From Alkaliphilus flagellatus (GTDB lineage Bacteria > Bacillota > Clostridia > Peptostreptococcales > Natronincolaceae), in NCBI RefSeq assembly GCF_018919215.1, contig NZ_JAHLQK010000003.1:248001-312000 (forward strand): a DNA stretch of 64,000 nt, in the 5' to 3' direction. Position numbers and translations under genes: made by a program. The notes under the pieces were generated by a model that saw only the letters and a list, made by a program, of their open reading frames with translations, did no database searches and was not told the origin of the DNA. Every line of letters starts with the position of its first letter. Position 1 is the stretch's first letter. Of the stretch, positions 17,430 through 27,394 are shown piece by piece.

Positions 17430-17484
17430 TGTAATAATTTAACTGACTTAAAAGTTTGCCCTCTCACATACATAGTGGTAAAAT
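17430..17484 (+). promoter_or_regulatory. promoter block B upstream of the LtaS-SLH gene
   Basis: -35 TTGCCC (17456-17461) and -10 TAAAAT (17479-17484), spacing 17. The same dyad TTTAA-N5-TTAAA lies at 17438-17452. Gapless copy of block A at a constant offset of 1839 bases. Confidence 0.6.
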
Positions 17485-17540
17485 ATAAGTTATATTAATT
17501 AAATATTAAATAATTACTGCTTTAGTTAGAGAGGTGCATG

Positions 17541-19862
17541 ATGCGAGATATAATTAATAAACTAAGAGAAACATATGGAAAATCCTATATATGGATATTG
17601 TTATTTGCAACCATTACCTTTATAAAGGTTTTTGTAGTACAGACACTTATGGAAGCGGCGGATATATCACTATGGTTTATATGTATTAATTTTCTGCTTA
17701 TATTTGGAATATATACAATTACTTTAGTATTACCAGACCGATGGAGAGTCCCAGGGCTATTTTTAATTTATGGACTGTTATCTACTGTAGCTTTTGCGGA
17801 TATTGTGCATTTTAGATATTTCCGTGTACCAATATCCATATATTCTATTTATTCTGCGGGACAGGTAAGTGCTGTAGGAGATAGTGTAAAAAGCTTGATT
17901 AAACCAGGGGATATTTTTCTATTTATAGATATTCCTATAGTGGCATTTGTATTTTGGATAAAGAAGATTGCTATTAAAGCAAGTCTAAAGGATGAAAGAA
18001 TAATTGCTCTTGTAACATCTATATTAATGGTATTTTCAATATCATACCTGAATGGAGTTAAAGTGGATAAAAACATGTACACTGTTAATCAATTAGGTCT
18101 ACTTAACTACCATTTACATGACGCAGTACAGTTTTTTAAACAGGATAAACTAGAAGATGTAAGTATGCAAAGCTATTTAGATAGGAGAAATGGAAATAAA
18201 AAAAGAATAGAAGATTTAAAAGGTTATGGTATAGCAAAAGGTAGAAATGTATTTGTTATTCAAGTAGAAGCTTTGCAAAACTTTGTTATTAATAAAGAGA
18301 TTGAGGGTAAACCTATAACCCCTGTATTAAATAGCTTAGTTAACAAAGATAGCTTTTATTTTGATAAATATTTTCAACAACTAGGGAGAGGAAATACCTC
18401 TGATGCAGAGTTTGTATCCCATAACTCGATGTATGCTTCTATGCGATCATTTTCATATAAAGAGTATGAGGGGGTAGATTTATATACCCTACCTAATGCA
18501 CTAAAGGCAAAGGGCTATAGTACTATTGCTTTTCATGGTAATGATCCCGAGTTTTGGAATAGAAAAAATGCATATCCTGCACAAGGATTAGATAAATTTA
18601 TTAGTGTAGATAAGTTGAATAGTGATGAGGTTATTGGGTTAGGTATTTCAGATGGTTCTTTATTTAAGCAGTCCATTGATTATTATAAGGAATTAAAAGA
18701 GCCATTCTATAGTTTTTCTGTTACCTTAACTAGTCATCATCCTTTTGTTATTCCAGAAAACTTTAAGGGATTAAATATACAGGGAGAGTATAAAGATACT
18801 ATGCTTGGAAATTACGTCGAGTCAATTAATTATTTTGATACAGTGCTAGGTGAGTTTATTGAAGAGTTAAAGCAGGAAGGTTTGTACGATAATTCTGTTA
18901 TAGCTATTTATGGAGATCACTTTGGGCTCGAAATGCATGACTCTGAAATTAGAAAGCAGGCTTCTAGTTTTCTTAACAGGGAGTATAACTATGAAGACTT
19001 ATTAAATATTCCTCTAATTATACATGTTCCAGGTGCAGGAGTAGAAGAAACTATATCTACAACTGGTGGGCAACTTGACTTTTTCCCTACAATGCTAAAT
19101 ATTATGGGAGTTGCACCTTCATCCGATTTCTTAATGGGACAGGATTTATTAAATGCAGAGGAAGGCTTTGTTGCCCAGCAAAATGTTATGAATAAAGGGT
19201 CTTTTATTGACGATGAGAAGATATTTGAAATGTCTAGTGATGGTAGGTTCGAAAATAGTAAGGCATGGAGTTTGCATACTGGCGAGCCTGTAGATTTAGA
19301 TCTCTGTAGAGAAGGCTATGAAAGAGCAATACAAGATATTAATCTGTCAAACTATTTAGCAGATAGCTATGTAAAAGGAGATAAGGTTGTAGAGGTAGAT
19401 AAAGATAAAAAAATTACTTTTAGTGATATACTTGACCATAGATCAGAAGAAGCTATCGAATATATGGCAGAGAAAGAAATTGTAAGTGGACATTCAGATT
19501 CTAGATTTTATCCTGATAATCCTATCAAAAAATCAGAGTTTTTAAAAATACTTCTATCTGCATTAGGTATAGACGTAGATACAAGTACTGGCGGAGATTG
19601 GTGGGCACCTTATGCTAATGCAGCTACAGAAAAAAATATTATTAATGATGCAGAGCTTACAAATTCTTCCCAAGCAGACGAGTTTATTTCTACAGAACAG
19701 GCTTTAATATGGTTAGAGAAGGCGGTTAAGGAAGATGACACCTTTGACTTAGATCCAGGGGATGTTATTGATAACATTAGTAAGGATTTAAATTTAGATA
19801 GTACTGAAGAGCTAACTAGAGGTTTGACTGCGGAGATTTTGTATAAGGTTATGAATAGGTAG
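17541..19862 (+). CDS. LtaS-like phosphoglycerol transferase/sulfatase-fold protein with C-terminal SLH repeats
   Basis: Membrane enzyme of about 773 residues. Five N-terminal TM helices (~15-170) are followed by an extracellular sulfatase-fold domain (~235-535). Residues matching the LtaS active site are visible: Glu near 243 (QVEALQN), nucleophile Thr near 286 (GRGNTSDAEF), His near 399-400 (TSHHPF), and Asp-His near 459-460 (YGDHFG). LtaS-type enzymes build or attach polyglycerolphosphate. After a linker the C-terminus carries SLH-like repeats (~626-680, ~690-735 and a partial one), which bind secondary wall polymer. This fusion is unusual. ATG 17541 has the better RBS spacing (GAGAGGTG, 17529-17536) than ATG 17538. 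Monocistronic. Function as a phosphoglycerol transferase is inferred from motifs. Confidence 0.85.
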   Translation: MRDIINKLRETYGKSYIWILLFATITFIKVFVVQTLMEAADISLWFICINFLLIFGIYTITLVLPDRWRVPGLFLIYGLLSTVAFADIVHFRYFRVPISIYSIYSAGQVSAVGDSVKSLIKPGDIFLFIDIPIVAFVFWIKKIAIKASLKDERIIALVTSILMVFSISYLNGVKVDKNMYTVNQLGLLNYHLHDAVQFFKQDKLEDVSMQSYLDRRNGNKKRIEDLKGYGIAKGRNVFVIQVEALQNFVINKEIEGKPITPVLNSLVNKDSFYFDKYFQQLGRGNTSDAEFVSHNSMYASMRSFSYKEYEGVDLYTLPNALKAKGYSTIAFHGNDPEFWNRKNAYPAQGLDKFISVDKLNSDEVIGLGISDGSLFKQSIDYYKELKEPFYSFSVTLTSHHPFVIPENFKGLNIQGEYKDTMLGNYVESINYFDTVLGEFIEELKQEGLYDNSVIAIYGDHFGLEMHDSEIRKQASSFLNREYNYEDLLNIPLIIHVPGAGVEETISTTGGQLDFFPTMLNIMGVAPSSDFLMGQDLLNAEEGFVAQQNVMNKGSFIDDEKIFEMSSDGRFENSKAWSLHTGEPVDLDLCREGYERAIQDINLSNYLADSYVKGDKVVEVDKDKKITFSDILDHRSEEAIEYMAEKEIVSGHSDSRFYPDNPIKKSEFLKILLSALGIDVDTSTGGDWWAPYANAATEKNIINDAELTNSSQADEFISTEQALIWLEKAVKEDDTFDLDPGDVIDNISKDLNLDSTEELTRGLTAEILYKVMNR

Positions 19863-19902
19863 AGGAATATAACCTATAAAGCAAACATATAAATCATATA
19901 AT

Positions 19903-19935
19903 AAAAAGCCTAAGGTCATTGATTTTAGGCTTTTT
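19903..19935 (+). terminator. rho-independent terminator after the LtaS-SLH gene
   Basis: AAAAAGCCTAA (19903-19913) pairs perfectly with TTAGGCTTTTT (19925-19935). It separates the LtaS gene from the exopolysaccharide locus. Confidence 0.85.
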
Positions 19936-20044
19936 ATAATATACAATTAGAAAGTAAAAGCTTTTAAGTAGAAATAAAAAGGAAATTATATATTTATGTA
20001 GAAATATGTAAGTTGATAAGAAAAATAATCGGAGGTATTAGCGT

Positions 20045-21340
20045 ATGGAAGAGATAAGCTTACGGGAATTGATAGAGATATTATTAAAAAGAAAGAAAAT
20101 AATAATGGGAACTACATTATTGGCAGTATTAGCATCCGCAATAGTTAGTTTTTTTATACTAGAGCCAGTTTACGAAACAAGAATGGTTTTAATGGCATCT
20201 AACTTTTCAGATAAACTACAACCAAACCAGCTTAAGGGGGAAGGAATAGATAACATATTAAGTAATTTATCACAATATCCGAGTATGACAATGGAAACCT
20301 ATAAACAACAAGTAAAAGCTCCTAAGGTAATGAGGGAAACAATTGAAGAGTTAGGCTTAGAAGATAAGTATGACATCGAGAGCTTAGCAAAATCTATTAC
20401 ACTTGAAACAATAAAAGATACTAACTTATTGAATATAAAAATGCAGGCAAAAGATCCAGAGCTAGCGGCAGAGATAGTAAATACAGTAGGAAGAAAGTTC
20501 GTTGCCTTTGTATCCGATAAAGCTAAAGAACAAGCTACTACAACATCCCAATACATAAAAACACAAATAGATGCAGAAAAAGAGCAGCTAGATAAAGCAT
20601 TAGTAGAGCTAAAAGATTTTTTAGGCCAACCTCAAGGAGTACAAGAACTAACGCAAGAAGTTGAAGCAAAGCTTATGTTAGTTACAGAATACAAAACAAG
20701 TCTATTTCAAGAAGAATTGCAACGAGAGGTATTACAACAGTCGATTAATAAAGTTAAAAATGAGTTAAAAGCAGAGAAACCACTTATAGTAACAGAGAAA
20801 TCTATTTTAGAAGATAGTCTGTTAAGTAATTTAGCTAAGGAAAAAACAGGAGAGAATATAGGCGATATAGCATCTATTAGAATGAATAACGAAGAAGTTA
20901 ATCCAGTATACATAGCATTGAAGGAAAAAGAAGCTGAAATAGCAGTTGAGCTTACACAGGCAGAAACAAAAGTACAAATGCTAAAGACACAAATACAGTC
21001 TATACAACAAGAGGTAGAAGACCTTCAAATAAAGCTTGCAGAAAGACAGCATGAAGGACGTTTAATAGACCAAAAAGTGCAGATAGCGCAAAATACATAT
21101 GATGCATTTACCAGAAAACATGAAGAGTTAAGAGTAACAGAGTCTTCACAGGTTGGAGAATCTAACATGATAATAGTATCTAAAGCTTATCCTACGACAA
21201 ATCCAGTTGCACCTAGAAAAGCACTTAACGTAGCAATAGCAGGTGTATTAGGTATTATGTTGGGAGTGTTTGCAGCATTTTCTATAGAATACTGGCAAGC
21301 AAGTGGAGAAGAAAAGAAAAATATACCTTCAACTAATTAA
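20045..21340 (+). CDS. polysaccharide chain-length determinant (Wzz/GumC-like)
   Basis: Polysaccharide co-polymerase of 431 residues. N-terminal Wzz domain with TM1 at ~19-39, an extracytoplasmic coiled-coil region (~165-365), and TM2 at ~395-415 preceded by the Pro-rich SKAYPTTNPVAPRKAL segment typical of the family. It sets the chain length of surface polysaccharide together with the polymerase. No tyrosine-kinase domain is fused and none is nearby. ATG 20045 follows a CGGAGG RBS. First gene of the exopolysaccharide locus; the next gene starts 21 bases downstream. Confidence 0.9.
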   Translation: MEEISLRELIEILLKRKKIIMGTTLLAVLASAIVSFFILEPVYETRMVLMASNFSDKLQPNQLKGEGIDNILSNLSQYPSMTMETYKQQVKAPKVMRETIEELGLEDKYDIESLAKSITLETIKDTNLLNIKMQAKDPELAAEIVNTVGRKFVAFVSDKAKEQATTTSQYIKTQIDAEKEQLDKALVELKDFLGQPQGVQELTQEVEAKLMLVTEYKTSLFQEELQREVLQQSINKVKNELKAEKPLIVTEKSILEDSLLSNLAKEKTGENIGDIASIRMNNEEVNPVYIALKEKEAEIAVELTQAETKVQMLKTQIQSIQQEVEDLQIKLAERQHEGRLIDQKVQIAQNTYDAFTRKHEELRVTESSQVGESNMIIVSKAYPTTNPVAPRKALNVAIAGVLGIMLGVFAAFSIEYWQASGEEKKNIPSTN

Positions 21341-21361
21341 TACATAAAGTGGGGTGGAACA

Positions 21362-24319
21362 ATGGGAACTAAAGCACAAAATCAGGTTAAAAAACAAGCG
21401 GATAAAAAATCGATTGCAGATAAAATTATATTCGTATTACTTTCTATACTTATTATTGGAGCCCCTCTTTTTCAAGGGCTGTTTTTCCAAAAAGAAATAA
21501 TGATTAGTAATATTTTTGCCTTTGCTATATTTGTAGTGTTTTTACTTAATAAAAAGCGAAATAAAGAAAAATTAATAATATTTAATAGTCCATACGACTG
21601 TATAGGTTTATTATTTATAATAGCCTATTTACTTCCTATTGTATTTTTTCAATGGGCTGACCTAAGAGATGCAATAGATATTTTAATACGTTACACTACC
21701 TATTATGCAATTTATCTTATGATAAAAGATATGGCACAATTTGAAAGATATAAAGAATACTTTACTAAGGTATTGATATTAGGATCTTTAGTAGTTGCAT
21801 TTATAGGTATATTTGGTGCAACAGGCTATATAAAACTAGAAGATGTTATAATGGGAAATCGTATATCATCTACATTCCAATATCCAAATACATTAGCAGC
21901 ACTTATGATGGCCATGTTCTTTTTAGTTAATGGATCTATCCATAAAGCAGAAAAATACATAGAAAAGCTAATATACGGGGCAGCAGGCTTTGTTATGTTA
22001 TTTACATTTATATTTACATACTCTAGAGCGGCGTGGCTATTATTCCCTATATTTGCATTATTATATTTAATATTTCTTTCAGGAAAAGATCGTATTGCAT
22101 CTATACTTTACTTTGTAGCCACATTACTGCCAAATATACTAGTACTGCAGCCATTTACAAGTCAATTGGCTATAGATGCGGACACAAAACCAAAGGCATT
22201 AATAGTATTTTTTATAGGGATAGGTATTTTTAAAGTACTATATAGCATAGTATTATTTGTACAATCAAAGCTAGCAGATAAACACTATAAGCTTATTTAT
22301 GGATTCTTAGGAGCAGTTACAATTGGAGTAGCAATTTTGGGCTATATGGCTCTTAATACAACAGTACCCTTAGTGTTTGACAACATGGCCGCTACAGAAA
22401 ACAAAACAAACCAAATACAAAGAACAGTAAAAGAGATAGAAGGAAATAAGGATTATATACTTAAGCTAAATGTAGAAGCTATAGCGGGCGAAGTGGAAGC
22501 TCAATGGCCTTGGAGAGTACGTATTAATAGTGTAAACGAAGCAGGAGAGCAGGAATTATTAATAGAAACCCTTGGGGATAAAGATGTAAATGGAGAAATA
22601 GAAATTCCTTTTACTACACTAGAGACAACACAAAATATTAGTATATACTTTACAAATATATATCCAAAAACAAAGGTAGTTTTTAATGAAGTAAAAGTAA
22701 TAGATGGTGAAGAAAATGTAGTAGAAAATATAAAATTAAAATATAAGTATATACCAGAGTCACTTATTGCTCGTTTTAATTCTATCGACTTAAGTGAAGA
22801 TAGCTCTGCTACACGTTTAACCTATTACAAGGATAGTTTTTCAATATTTAAAAGTAAGCCTATTTTTGGTGGTGGGGGAGGAACATGGAAGGCACTATAT
22901 CCAAAGTATCAATCTCTTCCATATAATAGTACAGAAGCGCATAACTACTTTTTACAAGCATTAGTAGAAACAGGGATAACAGGTATAGCAGTACTTGCAC
23001 TACTTATATTTATTTTTGTAGTACACCTACTAAAAGCATGGAAGAGGAAAGACACTTTAACAATATCTATACTTTTTAGTATATTAGCCTTGCTAGGCCA
23101 TAGTGGACTAGACTTTAACTTTTCATTCCACTCTATACCGATTATACTTTGGGCACTAATAGCTTTATTGGAAACTAAAACCTTTGAAGATATAAAGCCT
23201 AGAATAAACAAAATAGATTTATCAGGTAAAAGCGTTGGTACAGTGGTACCTATAATATTTGCAGTACCGTTATTGTTGTTTTCTATATCTCTATATAGTG
23301 CATATGCTATATCAGTAGATAATGGCAAGAGCATTAATGAAATACCGATAGAAGAATCAATTAGTAAGATGGAAAAGGCAGTATTACTGGATCCTTTTCA
23401 TTCTAATATGCGTATAGACCTTGCTAAGATGCAAAGAACCTATGGTTTTGAAACAGACAATTTTAGTTTAGTAGAAAAAGCAGAAAATCATTTAAAAAAA
23501 GCAGTAAAACATTCGCCATATATGCCAGTAGCATTACAAGAAACAGCAAGTCACTATATTAGTCTAGGTCGCTTTGAAGATGCTTTTAAATATTTAGATA
23601 AAAGCACAGAGACAACACCACTAAAGCCAAACAGCTATGAAACAAAAAGTGAAGCATATGCGGCAGTAGCTAACTACTACCTAGGTAAAGGAGAAGTAGA
23701 AAAGGCTATAGATATCTATACAAATAATATGATTGGTATTATAGATGAAATGAGAGTTGCTAATGAAAAAACAGAAAAACCTGTACAGCTAACTCAAAAT
23801 ACGCTGCAAAATATATTTAGAGCTAAATATTTTGTAGATAACTACAATAATCCAGAAAAACTAGAGCAGTTAAATGATATAGTGTATATGTCTTATTTGG
23901 ATTTGGAAGGGGCTACGGCAGTGGGAATGCCTTGGAGAGTGAGCGATTCTTCTAGTGGAGATATTAAATATGAAATAAAGAAGGAAGGTCTAAAGATAAG
24001 TAATACAGGAGAAGATAACGAATTTATATATTCTCAATTTTTTTCTTTAAATCCAGATACTATGTATGAGGTGGAAGTAGTATTTTCACAAGAAAGCACT
24101 CAGAAAAACTTAAGATCTCATATAATTAGTATGGTTGGTAGGAGAACGCAGGTATCAGAGGATATAAATTTAGAAGAAATAGAAGATGGAGTGTATTATT
24201 ACAATTTTAATACAACAGAAGATTTGGAACCAGGAAGACAATATATTCGTTTTGATCATCCTGGTAACAGTGAAGACTATTTTGTTATTAGACAAGTCAT
24301 TATTAAGAAAATAGAGTAA
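21362..24319 (+). CDS. O-antigen ligase/polymerase-like membrane protein with TPR and extra beta domains
   Basis: Protein of 985 residues with ~12 TM helices. The Wzy_C/ligase motif with the EAHNYFLQALVETG signature is near residues 520-533; this class polymerises or ligates glycans at the outer face of the membrane. Between TM segments there is an extra ~130-residue beta-rich extracellular region (~355-475). After the last TM (~640-660) come TPR-like helices (~665-800: AVLLDPFHSNMRIDLAK, then LEKAvKHSPYMPVALQE-like repeats). A C-terminal beta domain (~855-985) ends the chain. The two beta regions look like carbohydrate-binding jelly rolls. RBS GTGGGGTGG. Between the Wzz gene and the sugar-modifying genes. 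Confidence 0.82.
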   Translation: MGTKAQNQVKKQADKKSIADKIIFVLLSILIIGAPLFQGLFFQKEIMISNIFAFAIFVVFLLNKKRNKEKLIIFNSPYDCIGLLFIIAYLLPIVFFQWADLRDAIDILIRYTTYYAIYLMIKDMAQFERYKEYFTKVLILGSLVVAFIGIFGATGYIKLEDVIMGNRISSTFQYPNTLAALMMAMFFLVNGSIHKAEKYIEKLIYGAAGFVMLFTFIFTYSRAAWLLFPIFALLYLIFLSGKDRIASILYFVATLLPNILVLQPFTSQLAIDADTKPKALIVFFIGIGIFKVLYSIVLFVQSKLADKHYKLIYGFLGAVTIGVAILGYMALNTTVPLVFDNMAATENKTNQIQRTVKEIEGNKDYILKLNVEAIAGEVEAQWPWRVRINSVNEAGEQELLIETLGDKDVNGEIEIPFTTLETTQNISIYFTNIYPKTKVVFNEVKVIDGEENVVENIKLKYKYIPESLIARFNSIDLSEDSSATRLTYYKDSFSIFKSKPIFGGGGGTWKALYPKYQSLPYNSTEAHNYFLQALVETGITGIAVLALLIFIFVVHLLKAWKRKDTLTISILFSILALLGHSGLDFNFSFHSIPIILWALIALLETKTFEDIKPRINKIDLSGKSVGTVVPIIFAVPLLLFSISLYSAYAISVDNGKSINEIPIEESISKMEKAVLLDPFHSNMRIDLAKMQRTYGFETDNFSLVEKAENHLKKAVKHSPYMPVALQETASHYISLGRFEDAFKYLDKSTETTPLKPNSYETKSEAYAAVANYYLGKGEVEKAIDIYTNNMIGIIDEMRVANEKTEKPVQLTQNTLQNIFRAKYFVDNYNNPEKLEQLNDIVYMSYLDLEGATAVGMPWRVSDSSSGDIKYEIKKEGLKISNTGEDNEFIYSQFFSLNPDTMYEVEVVFSQESTQKNLRSHIISMVGRRTQVSEDINLEEIEDGVYYYNFNTTEDLEPGRQYIRFDHPGNSEDYFVIRQVIIKKIE

Positions 24320-24372
24320 ATATAAGGAACAATCATAATAAACACTATTTGTAAATGAAAGGAGAGACATAA

Positions 24373-25599
24373 ATGAGGGTAGACTTTTCACCGCCAGATA
24401 TATCACAAGAAGAAATAAACTCAGTTGTAGATACATTAAAGTCAGGCTGGATCACAACAGGTCCTAAGACTAAATCTTTTGAAAAACAAATTGCAGATTA
24501 TTGCAACACCTCAAAAGCAGTAGCTATGAATTCAGCTACTGCTTGTATGGAGATGACTTTAAGACTTCTTGGTGTTGGTCCTGGAGATGAAGTAATTACT
24601 TCTGCATATACTTATTCGGCTTCTGCAAGTGTTATTCATCATGTTGGTGCCAAGATAGTATTAGTTGATACTGCTAAAGATTCCTTTCATTTAGACTGTA
24701 ATGCACTTGAAAATGCTATTACAGATAAGACTAAAGCCATCATACCAGTAGATATAGCAGGAGTTATGTGTGACTATGAAAGGATATTCAGAACTGTAAA
24801 TAATAAAAAAACTTTCTTTAAAGCATCTAATGGGATACAAAAAGCAATTGGAAGAGTTGCTGTTATAGCAGATGCAGCCCATTCTTTTGGCGCTACATAT
24901 AAAGGAAAGCAAAGTGGAGAAGTTGCAGACTTTACATGCTTCTCATTTCATGCAGTTAAGAATCTGACTACTGCTGAAGGGGGAGCAGTTACTTGGAAAA
25001 ATATTGATGGAATAGACAATGAAGAAATTTATAAGCAGTTTATGCTTTTGTCACTCCATGGTCAGTCTAAAGATGCTTTAGCTAAAAGTAAGCTTGGATC
25101 TTGGGAATATGATATAGTAGCTCCATATTACAAATGTAATATGACAGATATTATGGCATCTTTAGGATTAGTTCAGTTAAATAGATATCCTGAGATATTA
25201 GAAAGAAGAAGACAAATTATTGAGATATATAATAAAGAATTAAAAGATAAAAATATACAGGTGCTAGGTCATTATAATGATAATAGTTCATCAAGTGGAC
25301 ATTTATATTTAGTAAGACTTCTCGGTAAAGATGAAGTTTATAGAAATAAGGTAATAGAAAGAATGGCTAAGAAGGGTGTGGCGACAAATGTTCATTATAA
25401 GCCATTACCAATGCATACAGCTTATAAGAGTTTAGGATTTGATATAAACGATTATCCTAATGCCTTTGATATGTATAGGAATGAGATTACATTGCCACTT
25501 CATACTTTGTTAAGTGATAGTGATGTGGAATATGTGTGTGAATGTTTAAAGATGGAAATAGATGAAGTTCCAAATAGGGAAGTTGCTATAGCACGATAG
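24373..25599 (+). CDS. DegT/DnrJ/EryC1/StrS-family sugar aminotransferase
   Basis: PLP enzyme of 408 residues that aminates a nucleotide-linked keto-sugar. The opening PDISQEEINSVVDTLKSGW and the active-site segment SFHAVKNLTTAEGG, with the PLP lysine near residue 196, are characteristic, as is IADAAHSFGA just before it. Typical members (PglE, PseC, DesI-like) use 4-keto sugars made by a dehydratase such as the WbpM-type enzyme at 36786. RBS GAAAGGAG. Ten bases separate it from the sugar transferase gene, and it probably makes an aminosugar for that polymer. Confidence 0.9.
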   Translation: MRVDFSPPDISQEEINSVVDTLKSGWITTGPKTKSFEKQIADYCNTSKAVAMNSATACMEMTLRLLGVGPGDEVITSAYTYSASASVIHHVGAKIVLVDTAKDSFHLDCNALENAITDKTKAIIPVDIAGVMCDYERIFRTVNNKKTFFKASNGIQKAIGRVAVIADAAHSFGATYKGKQSGEVADFTCFSFHAVKNLTTAEGGAVTWKNIDGIDNEEIYKQFMLLSLHGQSKDALAKSKLGSWEYDIVAPYYKCNMTDIMASLGLVQLNRYPEILERRRQIIEIYNKELKDKNIQVLGHYNDNSSSSGHLYLVRLLGKDEVYRNKVIERMAKKGVATNVHYKPLPMHTAYKSLGFDINDYPNAFDMYRNEITLPLHTLLSDSDVEYVCECLKMEIDEVPNREVAIAR

Positions 25600-25609
25600 G
25601 GGTGAAAAA

Positions 25610-26359
25610 GTGATATTAAAAAAATGGGGACACTTGCCAGAATGTATGAAAAATGAATATGTTAGAAAATACTATGAACTTTTATATAAGAAGCGTCTTA
25701 GTCTATTTGCCAAGCGCATATTTGATGTGGTAATGGCCATTATATCTTTCATTATTCTTTTCCCTATATTCCTTATTATAAGTATTGCAATTAAAATCGA
25801 CTCTAAAGGACCAGTGATGTTTCGTCAGGTTAGAGTAACGCAGTATGGAAAGCGGTTTAGGATCTTTAAGTTTAGAACAATGGTCAACGATGCTGACAAA
25901 ATTGGAACGCAGGTAACAACTAAGAATGATGCTAGAGTGACCAAGGTTGGTAAGTTTTTAAGGAAATTACGTCTGGATGAAATTCCACAGTTATTAAATA
26001 TCATTACAGGAGACATGACTTTTGTAGGGACAAGGCCAGAAGTAGTTAAGTATGTAGATAAGTATTCTGATGAAATGTGGGCTACTTTGTTATTGCCTGC
26101 AGGAGTGACCTCTGAGGCTAGCATACAATACAAGGATGAAGAGATGCTTTTGGCAAACTCTGAGGATGTTGATGAAACATATATTAATGAAGTGCTACCT
26201 GGAAAGATGAAGTATAATTTGAGAAGCCTCGAATATTTTTGTTTCTTTGGTGAGATTAAGACAATGTTTAGAACTGTTGTAGCTGTAATTAAGAGAGATA
26301 AGAATAGTGAAAACCCTGTTGCATTTGTGACAGCAGACAAGAGTGAGGTAAAGATGTGA
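25610..26359 (+). CDS. undecaprenyl-phosphate sugar phosphotransferase (initiating enzyme)
   Basis: Enzyme of 249 residues that transfers sugar-1-phosphate to undecaprenyl phosphate, starting each repeat unit on the cytoplasmic face. One membrane segment at ~37-60 is followed by the bacterial sugar transferase domain (PF02397 type): KIDSKGPVMFRQVRV, FKFRTM, LRLDEIPQLLNII, and DMTFVGTRPEV. Like PglC it has only the short catalytic form, not the four-helix WbaP form. Start GTG 25610 after AGGGGTGA. Its stop overlaps the GT2 start (TGATG). Confidence 0.93.
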   Translation: MILKKWGHLPECMKNEYVRKYYELLYKKRLSLFAKRIFDVVMAIISFIILFPIFLIISIAIKIDSKGPVMFRQVRVTQYGKRFRIFKFRTMVNDADKIGTQVTTKNDARVTKVGKFLRKLRLDEIPQLLNIITGDMTFVGTRPEVVKYVDKYSDEMWATLLLPAGVTSEASIQYKDEEMLLANSEDVDETYINEVLPGKMKYNLRSLEYFCFFGEIKTMFRTVVAVIKRDKNSENPVAFVTADKSEVKM

Positions 26360-27360
26360 TGGATAGCGTAGAAAGTAAGACTGTAAATGGAAATATAGTT
26401 GTATCAGTCGTGATGCCTGTGTATAACGAAGAGAAATATATTGAGAATTGCATCCTATCATTATTAAAACAAAATTATCCAAAAGAACAAATGGAATGGA
26501 TATTTGTAGATGGTTGTTCTAGCGATAGAACAAAAGAAATTGTAGAAAGTTTTATGAATAAGTTTCCAGGGTTAATAAAATTATATAGCAATGTAAATAA
26601 AACAGTGCCGTACGCCATGAATATTGGTATTAAGGCTTCACTTGGAAAATATATTATCCGATTAGATGCTCACAGTGAATATATAGACGACTACATATCA
26701 AAATGTGTTTATTATCTTGATACAACGGATGCCGATAATGTAGGTGGTTTAGCTGAAACTAAAAGCAAAGGATTTGTAGGAAATGCGATTGCCTTTATGT
26801 TATCCTCGAAATTTGGTGTAGGTAATTCTCAATTCAGGACAAATGGACAAAGTGGGTATGTAGATACTGTTCCATTTGGGGCTTTTCGTAGAGAAGTGTT
26901 TGAAAAATACGGTTTATATGATGAGAGGTTGACTAGAAATCAGGATAATGAGATGAATTACCGTATACGGAAGAATGGTGGAAAAATATATATGGCTGAA
27001 GATATAAGATTTGCTTATTACTGTAGAGATAGTATCAAGGGCATTGCAAATATGGCTATTAAGAATGGTAAATGGAATGTAATTACTATGAGATTATGTC
27101 CTGGTGCGATGACAATAAGACATTTTATACCATTTGTATTTTTATTATCATTAATAATAATGCCTATATTAACTGTATTGGTACCAGGCTTTGGTTTGCT
27201 ATTTCTAGGAGAGATCGGATTGTATTTACTGCTAAACTTAATATTTTCTGTTAAAGTGGCTACTGAAAAGAAGTATATACCGTTATTACTAATCCTATTT
27301 CCTATATTCCATCTATCGTATGGATTTGGATCATTGGTAGGATTAATTAAAAGAGCTTGA
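26359..27360 (+). CDS. family 2 glycosyltransferase with C-terminal membrane helices
   Basis: GT-A fold transferase of about 333 residues. The N-terminal VVMPVYNEEKYIENCI and FVDGCSSDRTKEIV are GT2 nucleotide-binding segments, and LDAHSEY supplies the metal-binding Asp region. Three hydrophobic helices lie at ~250-330. ATG 26359 overlaps the upstream TGA and lies 9 bases after GAGGT; GTG 26356 is an alternative. It would add a sugar to the lipid-linked repeat unit (ExoA-like). Donor and acceptor unknown. Confidence 0.88.
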   Translation: MDSVESKTVNGNIVVSVVMPVYNEEKYIENCILSLLKQNYPKEQMEWIFVDGCSSDRTKEIVESFMNKFPGLIKLYSNVNKTVPYAMNIGIKASLGKYIIRLDAHSEYIDDYISKCVYYLDTTDADNVGGLAETKSKGFVGNAIAFMLSSKFGVGNSQFRTNGQSGYVDTVPFGAFRREVFEKYGLYDERLTRNQDNEMNYRIRKNGGKIYMAEDIRFAYYCRDSIKGIANMAIKNGKWNVITMRLCPGAMTIRHFIPFVFLLSLIIMPILTVLVPGFGLLFLGEIGLYLLLNLIFSVKVATEKKYIPLLLILFPIFHLSYGFGSLVGLIKRA

Positions 27361-27394
27361 TTAACACTTTTTCTGTAAGGAGAGGAAATATAAG

